Of a DNA stretch of 64,000 nucleotides, positions 44,011-64,000 are shown piece by piece (position 1 is the stretch's first letter; every line of letters starts with the position of its first letter). This DNA is from Pelecanus crispus (taxonomy: Eukaryota > Chordata > Aves > Pelecaniformes > Pelecanidae). Where the stretch lies: positions 38,403,044 through 38,467,043 of the forward strand of contig NC_134649.1 of NCBI RefSeq assembly GCF_030463565.1, written 5' to 3'. Both the position numbers and the translations under genes were made by a program. The notes beneath the pieces are model-generated. The model made no database searches. It saw only the letters and a list, made by a program, of their open reading frames with translations, and was not told where the DNA came from.

Positions 44011-47000
44011 CCCTTTTTTTGCGTCTGGGGACGGCAGGAAGAAGGCTTCGTGCCTTGCCCGGGGCGCTGCGGTTCGGTTACGGTCGGTGTCAGCTCGGGG
44101 GCTGCCGGTGGCCTCTGGGTTTCTGCCCTGCCCTTTGCAGAGACTTCGGCGGGTCCCTGAAAGGCAGCTTTATGCCTCCTTCTGCAGCCTGCGAGCCCTC
44201 CTATGGCAGGAGCGTCCAGAGGTGCCTTTGCCTAGCCTAAAGGGTAGGAAGTAACTGAAGATTTTTCTCCAGCTCTCTGGTTCCTTTAGCAGCCTTTAAA
44301 ATAGGCAGTGCTTCCTTGCCAGCGTAGAATGAAGTGAGCGTCTACTGTTACTTCGCTTCACTGGCCGCCTTCTTGCTGCTTGTCTGTGCGCCCGCCTTCT
44401 AGAGGAAAAAAAAAAAAAAACCCAAACCAAACCCAAACCAAACCAGCAAAAAACTTAGGATACTTATTTCTGAAACAGATCCCTGAATAGGGATGGTCTG
44501 CCTGATGGTTTTGGATTATTGGTGATATTTCTGCTTTTGGTATTTTTCTTTGGTGGTTTTTAGCATTGCAGTTCTTTTTAAGTTTGGTTCTGAATGAGAT
44601 GTGAGAATGAAACTTGGAGAAATGAGAGGGCCTCGATCACGAGTGGAAAATCCCCGTCTTGTGAGTTCTTGTGTGAAATGCAAAATGCAACTGTTGTGAC
44701 CAAGAGTGAGGTTTGAAGAGCCATCTTAAAAAGGAAGAGAAAAGGCAGGTTTTATTTTTATTTTTTCTTTTTAAGCATTTAAGTTATTGAAGTAACAGTT
44801 GTATTTAAGCAGGGATCTGGACAGTACAGTTTTTTCTTGCACGAATACAGTGTTTTAACGAGCAGTCTTAACCCTAGTATGATCTGGACTTGCAAGATTT
44901 TCTGATACTGTTTTCAGAAAGGAGGAAAACTTTCTTTTTTTTTTTTTTTAGAGCTGAAACTCTGGTAGTGTATAATTCACTTTTATGTGGTTGGGCTTTG
45001 AGAGCCCAGAGAATTGCCAGTGATTTGAGCCCCGAATTTCACTGAGCTCCGATACGGTTATTGTGCCATGTATCAAGAAACAGCATCCCCTTGGTGAGAG
45101 GCAATCATTTTCACTGAAGGTGCAGCTGAGCCTTCCACAGCACTCCGTCACAGCAACCTACGAGTCATGTGGATGTTCTTGATCTGGGAGTCCAGTGCCT
45201 GGACAGAGGAATAGGCCTCAGCCAAGTCAGGCTGACTTCAGCTGTAGTGTAAAAAAACGTTGTGTTTTCTGGTGTATGGTGGATAGAGCTGCATGCTAGA
45301 AGAAAAAGGGCTGCGGCATTGGTTTCCTCTTATGTGGCTACGAGGTGATTTTACCCCCATTACGTAGGTTGGGCTGGCTGAAGTGAACAGCCCCGTGGAG
45401 GCAGGGTGTGGTGAGTGATCTCTTGGATATGCTCAGCTGACTGCATTTATTTTGGACTAGACAGGGCAAGGGTTCGGACAGTGTGCTGTAAGGAGCCGTG
45501 TTGTTGGGGATGACGAAGCCGAGCCAGATCCTTGCCATCAGTTCCTGGTCCTGTTGCTGCAGAATTTTTCCTGGTGTTTTGGACAGGAATGGGACAATTC
45601 TCCACATCCTTGCTGTAGGCCTTAGCTATTAGAAAAGCATGGGGATCGTGCTGTTTGGCTGATAGCTTTGGCTGCCCTTTCTTATCATGTTGGACGTTCT
45701 GTTGCTCTGGTTTGTGTATAGTCCATCTTGGGAGGAAGAATAGGATACTAATACCAGGCCATAGCGAGCAGCCTGGCTGAGAGGTAAGCTTGATTCTGCT
45801 TTGCCCTTTGAAACCTCGTGACTGGGGCTCTGTTACATGTGGCCAACTGCTCTCCTTATCAGCAGCTCGCTGCTGTTGGGTGATAGTGGTAGCTTATAGG
45901 GAAAAAGAGTCTAGCCTGTTTGTCCTTTTTATAAGGAAGATGTTTTTCCCATGTAATTCTCTCACAGCTTTGTACTTGAGCTCTTTTCAGTGTGACAGGC
46001 AGATCAAATTCTTTGTCCCAGAAGAGATATTAGGAGGTTGTGATAGTTCACAGCTGATGATGTTACTCTGCCCATGGTCTGTGAGGTTTTTCTCTACCCT
46101 CTCCCAGCTTTTTTAAAAATTAGTTAGGATTTTTTCTGTGTTGGCAAGTGTGATCATACCTGTCCTTGCTGCTACTGAGGTGCAGTGGCGTTTCAGAGGA
46201 AGAGAATGGAGCAAAATTATTAACAGAAAATCATTCTCAATGGTGTCAATTCAGAGAAGTGAGAAGCTGGAGGGAAGAGAGATAAGTCTGGAATATAAAA
46301 GTTGTTTGCTAGAACCTCTACTAGAACTTAGGATTTTTTGGCACAGATTTTGCCATCTCAGCACAAAGTTGATCTTTCCAGGTCTGCATGTGTTTATTTA
46401 ATGTGACTCTTGTGCAGCACAGCATACGGCAGTTGCAAAAGAAAAACCCCAGCTCAGCAAGCATCTGTCAGCATGGATGAATCAAAAGGAGGGTTTGTTA
46501 GCTGAGGGTGGGATGATCCCCTTACCCCTCAGAAGACCTGGGAAGAGTCTCAGCCTCTGAAGAGAAAGAAGAGTCTGTGGCTGACAGTCTCAAGCAGTTT
46601 GTGGGGAAGGTGCTACTGAACTCGAAAAGCTCAATGGATGGCGCAGGGCTGTGCTGATTTGTTCTGACTTGTGAGTCACCCAGAACCTTGCAGGGAAAAT
46701 ACCTTCTGAGTCCTGTCATGGAGCCTGTCAGTTTTTGCCATGCCAGCCAGGGCTAAAGTCCAACAGGGAGATTTTTTTTTTAGATGAATCCTGGATTGAC
46801 TATAGCACACAGACTGCTAGAGCACTGTCTCTGGCAACATGCATCTTTCAGATGCCAGTTGATAGAGAGTTTTTGTTTTGAATCTGTGTGTCGTCTGTGA
46901 CCACTTCTTCGGGGAGTGCCAGAAGAGATGGTAGGACCTTGTGTTTCCTCTCAGCTCGTAGCTAGTCAAGTGCCTTAACGGTGAGGGTTGCTGTTTCAGG

Positions 47001-48301
47001 GTGGGAAGAGGAGAGGATTTGCACAAGGTGATACGTTAAATCAGGAGCAGGCTTAGAAAGGTAAATCAGGTCAAAACTCTAATGTATATACTAAATCCTG
47101 ACCTAAAGTACTGTGTGCCATAGTCCACTTACGCTTCCAAGGTGATTGTAGAACCAACAGAGGGATAAACTGCTGCTGTTGCTGTTTCTGCCAAAGCCAC
47201 CGGCACGGGCGTGAAGCACGTGGAGTTTTATGGATGGCAGAGTAGAGCTTCCTTTTAACTTCTGGAGGGACAGTTAATACTGCAGCAGTGTAGGGCCTGG
47301 GGGATGGACGGATGGTGGAAAAGATGTGAATGTTCTCTCAAGGAAGGCAGTACAAAAAAATTTCATCAGAGGAATGGGAAGTTCTGTCTTGTCATCTTTC
47401 TGAGAGGCAGGAGAGGTGTAAGGTAGGGCAGGCAAAAGAACTGAGTGCCATGACTCTTCTCATTCTGACCAGAGCACTCTGCTGCCCGAGAGTTTGACCT
47501 TAGGAAACCCATTAGATAGGACTGTGTCTGGTTCTGGGTTTGTAAACTACCAGTGGTGATGCTGATCTATATCTGAGAAGGGCAATGCAATCAAGACCGG
47601 TGGATGTAGAGATGCTGGAGAACTTTATTCCAACAGGGTTTTAGGTGCTGTCTTTTCATGGCCTTACTGTTGTGCTTAAAATCAGAATAGTTCTGGTGTC
47701 TTGCAGAGAGTTAGAAGAAAGATGGTGAGTCTCGGCTTTTGCCAGTGTTGGTTTTGGAAGATAGAGTCTGTACAGTCCCTTTAGGTAAAAGTATGTGAGG
47801 GTCTCCCTGCTCTCAGACCTTGCGGTTGGTAACAGCAACAGGTTTTAGGTAGGGGCCTTCATTTTTTTTTTTTTTTTTTTTCAATAGTTGAAATCAAATC
47901 ATTGACTGTAATGTTCTGGTGTAGCAGGGTTTCTGTCTCCATCTGATGATGCCATGTATTGCTGCTGAGTCTTGATTTCTTCTGTGAATCTGCCAAAGCT
48001 CGAAAAAATCACAAAATTTAATCCAGCATAGTATTACACTATTTTGAAAGTGCTTGTTACTCTGATACAAGATAGTGGTTTTGTACTGTCCACCCTAATG
48101 GCTGTGTGCAGAGTAAGGGCAGGTGGCATTTCATTGTGTAATACAGTCTTTCAGATGATGATAATTTGCTGTAACAAGCAGGAAGCGGTTGTGCAGGGGC
48201 CTAATGGCAGGGATGTGTTTTTTGGCTCTGACTCACTACTGATTTAATGTTGCTTTTTGTCTCTGCTGTGGTTGTCTTGCGTCGTGTTTGACCTGGACCA
48301 G
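43896..48301 (+). other. TPRA1 intron 1
   Basis: The inferred intron runs to the GACCAG acceptor at 48301. It contains an A run followed by CCAAA-type repeats (44406-44445) and a T20 tract (47862-47881). I see no gene. Confidence 0.5.
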
Positions 48302-48313
48302 AAGGAAGGCAGG

Positions 48314-59239
<10,926 letters not shown>

Positions 59240-61925
59240 GGCAGGGCTACCCACTTCACACGATGCCTCATTCTTTTCCTTCCAAACACCCTGATACCAC
59301 AGCTGTTAGGACGTCCATTGGAAATCTGTCCTTGGCTATCTGCCATGGCTTTCCTCTCTTCCTTAGGATTTCCAAAACCTGTTGTGGAACTAAGTTGGCA
59401 GCCCAGATCCTGTTGGAAAGAATATTTTCTGTCGCTACTTGAGAACAATGTAGAACAGTTTTGTTTGTAAACCTATAAACACTGAACCTTCCTGATCCTC
59501 CATGTTCCGGATGTGAATATGACCCAGAAGACAGGCCTGACTGGCACCTCTTCCTTTTCAATGACTGAAAGCACTTACCTGCCAATTAGGGGAATGGCGT
59601 TTAGGGATGAGGGTGTTGAGTTGACTGCTGTATTGTACATATAGAAAGAGTTTGGTGGTTGAAACCAAAGATGATCTTCCTGGGCTTTTACAAGCAGCAT
59701 GATTGCCTGGGTCTTGTCATAATGCAACAGCATAGGTGGTGATAGCAGTGTCTGAAGAGGGAAGCTGGTCAGCTGGGCTCATCTCTGGTTTTGGCTAATA
59801 CTGATGAAAATCGTGAATTGCAGTTGCTAGGGGTTAAAAGGAGTGTTCTGAGTGTGTAGGAAGGAGAAGAGAGGTATGAAGAGGAATGAACTGTTCTTTG
59901 TGCCCTGGGAGCATTTTGGGGGGCTAGTAGCTAGCAGCAGGGATGTGAACTGACTGAACAATAGGGAGATGGAAGGACAGACAGTGCTGCTGTCTAGCTG
60001 AGCTGAAGTAGCTGTGAAACAGTCTATGAAGGCTTTATTACTGTGCGTCTGAGCTCCCATGAAAATCTAAGTGACAGTACTGAATCAGGGCTGAGTTGCA
60101 AGAATAAAACCTGTGAGGTAGGTGCATTTTCCATCTGCACCATGCTTCGTGGCTCTGGCAGGGTCTTGGAGAGTGCTGTGAAAGGAGGAAGCTGACTCTG
60201 CAGATGAAGGCTCCAGAGATGTTCAGGTGCTTGAGGCAGAGTAGAAGCCCATGATGAGTCCGAGCTGTCAGTATCTAGTGACTGGATCTCTCAAACACCA
60301 TACGCATGCTAGAATCAAGCTGGCTGGTGTTCTAAGTTGGGAGGCAAGTACGAGATGGATGTGTTTCTCTGGCAGTGTTCTGTTGCAGTTCAGATCCCCA
60401 GAATTCTGCTGGTCTGAATAGGTTTTATGGCTTGATGTGTTGAAAATACTTACATGCATGTGGAGCGTGGTTCATATACAGACTATCTGGAACTTCTTAT
60501 TAACCTCTTCCATGCTGGAAAAGGGACTACTGTTGTCTGAGCTGTCTGGCACGCAGTTTCAAGACATTGTGTTCCAATCCAGGGACTGTTCAGCTGAAAG
60601 CTGCATCAGGCTGGTTTCTGGGACATACTGCGCTCTCCAAGGACAAAGAGGTGTCTTCCTCTAGCTTTGGGGGTACTTTCCTACCTGAGTCCTCCAGGTA
60701 GGTGGAGATCTGCTATAAGCAGTAGCAACTTTCCATTAGAGATGATAGAAAGAGGGAATTTGAAACGTTTGGGGACTGTGTGAATCTTTTGTCCCAACTC
60801 ACTGTTATTCCTGAAGAATATTGAGGTAAGAGTTTCTGGGAAATTGTCATGCAGGTGCAGCATGGAGTTGTTAGTTTGGATCATGAGCAGTTAGGGGAAA
60901 GCATTTGCTACCAGGTGTTCCCACCACAGGGAAAGAAAGTTTGGGTAAGAACACAGAGTTCATATTGGTTGCCAAAACTATGCAGGCCCTTTGCTTATCT
61001 CTTTTTGTTAATGAGCAATGCAGCCTCTCTGTTTTGCCTGTGGACTTCGCCCTGCAGGCCTCTAAGTAGCACTGGCACCTTGAAAACAAACACCCCCCCC
61101 CCTTTTTTTTTTTATATTTACTTTTGAGGAAAAAAGGCTTCTGTTTGTCTATGTGCAAGAGCTGAATTGTCTCATGTAGGCCAACAGCCTTTCACATTTC
61201 CCCTCCATTCAATCACTATGTAAGGGCTGGAGAAGCAACTGGCCCTGTCAGCCCTTGCCACATTAGAGAAGTGTTCCACGCTCCTCCCGTCACTTGCTGT
61301 GAATCAGCCTGAGCCACGCTTGCTTGCTTACTCTAAAAGGGATGGATGATGTGGTGCCGGAATTGCCCTGCTGCTGCTCCTAATGCTGCTTACAACACTG
61401 AGCCCGAGCTGCTGTTAGAAAGCGTGGGGAAACCTTCCCTGGTGTTGGTGGGCCTTGGACAGAGCCAAGAGATATGAAGGTCTTAAAGCAGTTGAGAAAT
61501 AAAGGAGCAACTGCTTTTCCGTCCCAAGGAGTATTTCCTGACTCTCAACACCCTGACTGAGAGGACTTATCTGTCCTCCTTGGTGATGTGAAGAGCAGGT
61601 TATGAATTTGCCTTTTTATCAGCTGAATTCAGTGCTGAAGAATCACCTGTGCAGGTGGTCGACATGTCTATCCTGTCCTTTGCTGGCAGGACTCCAGTAT
61701 TTCTGGAGTGTCCCATGTTCTGCTGCTGAGGAGCTTCTGCGCTAGGTCATGGACTGACCTTCCTCCTGTTGTATTTTTATGTATATATAATGTTTTGGGC
61801 CATATTCAGAATGGTCCTTGAGCAGAAGTGTGTTATGCGTGGAGGGTGGTAAAAAGAGAGAAAATACAGAATAAATGTATATTTTTGTTTGTAAAATAAA
61901 GAAATAAAATTAAGTTTGGCATAAA
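59240..61925 (+). other. TPRA1: TPRA1 3' UTR with several poly(A) signals
   Basis: About 2.7 kb run from the stop to a cluster of three AATAAA signals (61870-61875, 61895-61900, 61903-61908). Earlier AATAAA words at 60103-60108 and 61498-61503 could give shorter transcripts. A C10T11 tract lies at 61093-61113. The long form is inferred from the signal cluster. Confidence 0.55.
61870..61908 (+). terminator. Cluster of three AATAAA poly(A) signals
   Basis: Three AATAAA hexamers lie within 39 bases, followed by T-rich sequence from about 61932. This is the best candidate for the distal TPRA1 end. Confidence 0.65.
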
Positions 61926-61929
61926 TGGT

Positions 61930-63700
61930 CATACTTTCTTTCTCAAATGATCCATATTATGGAGAAAAAATTACTTTCAGATTTTATTTTTTTTTTAAAT
62001 CCCTGAACAAATATGGCAGATAATAATGGAATAACATGATGTCCTTTTGTCAGAGATGGATTTTTCCTTCTTGGAAGCCTATTGCTAGGACAGCAGATGA
62101 CTCTGCAGAGAGTCGTCTCCAGGTTGAAATAATTGTCAGTGAAGCCTTTGACTCTTCTCTCAGTAACTAGATTTTGTTGTTCCTGGGCTTGTCTAGCATC
62201 AGGGGTCTTTGCTGTGGGGTATCTTTCTCTGTTGCTTGGGAAAAGGCTTATGTGGAAGTTGGAATTGACTCTTGCTTATTTCTTGTTCTGGGCTTTGAAA
62301 TGAACCCTGAGTGTCAAGACTAATTTTCTGGCTGCAGGGAGGACGTGATAGCTACTGAGTAACAGCTAAGTGTGCTGGCAGCAATCAGCACCCATCAGGT
62401 TCTCTTCGGCGGGTGTGTACAGGCTGGGGAAGTGGGGTGAGCTTTGTCTCTGCCTTGGGATTGGGTCTTGCCCCTTGTACGATAAAACCTTCCGGAGCTC
62501 CTTCCAGGCTCCAAGCAGAAAATGGGGGATTGCCCTAGGAGATGCTGCTGCTGGAGTTAACTTTGATGGCATCCTCTGCTCCTGCGTAGAGGGAGAGGTG
62601 TTTAAGTTGCTGTACAGCTCCTCCACTATTATCACGGCTGCTTCTACATCAGTGTCCCGCGGGTAGTGGGCCGTGTCGGGTGTCCGTAGGCTCCTGGAGA
62701 TGACAGGAAGGCACGGGTGTAGGTGTAGCATGCAGGTTTTTTTTTTGTCTTTGCCCACTCTCCCTCCTGGATCTTTGCACGTGATGCCTGCCACTTGGCT
62801 GGAGTTGCACCTGAAAAAGGCCTAAGGAAGGATGACAGGAATAATCAAAGTTATGGGAAGACTTCTGAAGGAGTAATTACATGGTTGAGAACTCACCAGC
62901 CTGGAAGAGCAATGGTGCAGGTCTGTGAAACCTTGAGAGGGCAGAGGAGGAATGGCTGTCCACAGGCTTTTTCAGTACAAAACCTGGGTGCCATCAAATG
63001 AAGTGAGCAGGTGGCAGATGAGAAAGAAACAAGAGGCTGGTGAGAGCGTTCTGGGAGGGATCATGGTTTGACTTTAGCCAGACCTTTGCTCTTGCACTGG
63101 ATGCGTGCAGCATTTCTGTACTGCAGTGCAACCAGCTGACGGGACTGCGATGCAGTGCCCTTGTCTTGAGAACTTGAGCAATGGGCCATGTCCCCCGTGT
63201 ACAAGGTATTGTACAAATAACAAAAATACTGCCTGCTTCCAGGAACGTGCTATAGAAGAGGCCTGGGTATCTTGGGGGGCAGAGAGTCCTGTTGTGGCAG
63301 GTAATGGCACAGTCTTGCTGGGGCAGGGTGGCTGCGGGGAGCAGAGGGATTAATTCTGCCTACAGAGCAGCTGTTGTAAAATTGACTTAGAAGTCATAGA
63401 CTCTAATTTTGGTTTTAATCACCAGAGAAATGCGAGCTGACGTGTCGGGGTGGTGAGCTCCCTTGAGGACTGTGGAGAAACAGCGTGTGCGGAGGCAGAG
63501 GAGGGATTCTGGGTGGGGTGAGGGGGATGCCCTCGCTGGGCTGCGTTGGGGGCTGCTTTGTCTCCATGCTGCCGAGGGGAAATTGCCTGCGCATCCTTGG
63601 GGGCTCCTCAGCCTGTGAATCCTCCGTGACCGACAACGCCTGGGTGGTTCCTCAGTCTTGGAGCTAGGAGATAAGCTTTATGCCTTCCTGCCTTTTTTTC
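61930..63700. other. Intergenic region right of TPRA1
   Basis: I recognise no gene. A 142-codon open frame on the minus strand (62366-62794) contains a DTDVEAAVIIVEELYSNLN stretch. I do not recognise a family and see no clear exon boundaries. Confidence 0.5.
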
Positions 63701-63704
63701 TGTT

Positions 63705-63709
63705 GTAGT
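63705..63709 (+). repeat. Left target-site duplication of the LTR scar (GTAGT)
   Basis: GTAGT directly before TGTCC; the same five bases follow the scar. Confidence 0.75.
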
Positions 63710-63736
63710 TGTCCTGGTTTCAGCTAAACTACGACA
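63710..63736. mobile_element. 27-bp scar of an LTR: both ends kept, body lost
   Basis: The first 16 bases equal the start of the solo LTR at 17169 (TGTCCTGGTTTCAGCT). The last 11 match its end apart from two substitutions (AAACTACGACA versus AAACCATGACA). The two parts meet at GCT, present near both ends of the full LTR. Identical 5-bp GTAGT duplications flank the scar. The known full copy in this window is 573 bp. Confidence 0.75.
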
Positions 63737-63741
63737 GTAGT
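63737..63741 (+). repeat. Right target-site duplication of the LTR scar (GTAGT)
   Basis: GTAGT directly after ACGACA, identical to the left copy. Confidence 0.75.
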
Positions 63742-63799
63742 AAAGTGTGTTTTGGTTTTCTTCCTTCCATAATTTTGACCCAGTGAAGGAACCCCACAA

Positions 63800-64000
63800 G
63801 CACAGCCCGCAGCGCGGGCGGGGGGGAGGAAGCCTAGTGAGGCCAAGGGCTGGACACCGAGCCCGGAGACGCCTTGGTGCCGCCGTGGGTATGTCCTAGG
63901 GTGAGGATCAAGCGGTAACCCGCCTCAGAGCACGGCTTTCTCCGGGGCCGGGTCGGGCCGCCCGCGCCCTGGGCAGCACAGCCCGCGCAGCCGCTGCCGG
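63800..64000. promoter_or_regulatory. Start of a CpG island at the right edge
   Basis: The last 200 bases become GC- and CpG-rich (GCAGCGCGGGCGGGG, GGGCCGCCCGCGCCC). This suggests the promoter of a further gene outside the window. Its identity cannot be told from here. Confidence 0.5.

Overview
This window looks like nuclear DNA from a bird. Three vertebrate genes with GT-AG introns can be read through. CR1 LINE copies and an LTR of a type I associate with non-galliform birds lie between and inside them, and CpG islands mark the promoters. The species cannot be named from the sequence. The gene order PODXL2 - MCM2 - TPRA1, with MCM2 and TPRA1 head to head, is the same as I recall for human 3q21.

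Left part (1-15.2 kb, minus strand): the 5' end of PODXL2 (endoglycan). Exon 1, which codes most of the signal peptide, sits in a CpG island at 14.6 kb. Exon 2 lies at 3718-4011. The rest of the gene runs off the left edge. Intron 1 (10.6 kb) holds one old, broken CR1 copy.

Intergenic part (15.2-27.2 kb): an inverted, internally deleted CR1 (about 15.35-18.13 kb), split by a 573-bp solo LTR with a perfect 5-bp target duplication. Next to it is an intronless, in-frame fragment matching the C-terminal third of tetraspanin CD9. I recognise no gene in the remaining 8.7 kb.

Centre (27.2-39.6 kb, minus strand): a complete MCM2. Sixteen coding exons join in phase into an 888-residue replicative helicase subunit. 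The promoter side carries a consensus E2F-type site, and the start of intron 1 carries a strong G-quadruplex candidate.

Right part (42.9-61.9 kb, plus strand): a complete TPRA1. A CpG-island 5' exon precedes ten coding exons that give a 384-residue seven-transmembrane protein. The 3' UTR is about 2.7 kb with several poly(A) signals. The last 200 bases enter another CpG island. Just before it is a 27-bp scar that looks like a second LTR of the same family reduced to its two ends, still flanked by a perfect 5-bp duplication.

I found no new multi-gene system. The most unusual items are the LTR scar, the open CD9-like fragment, the shortened MCM2 N-tail and the MCM2 intron 1 G-quadruplex candidate. 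Exon joins come from reading splice sites and phases directly. Gene identities rest on family sequences as I remember them, not on a database search.
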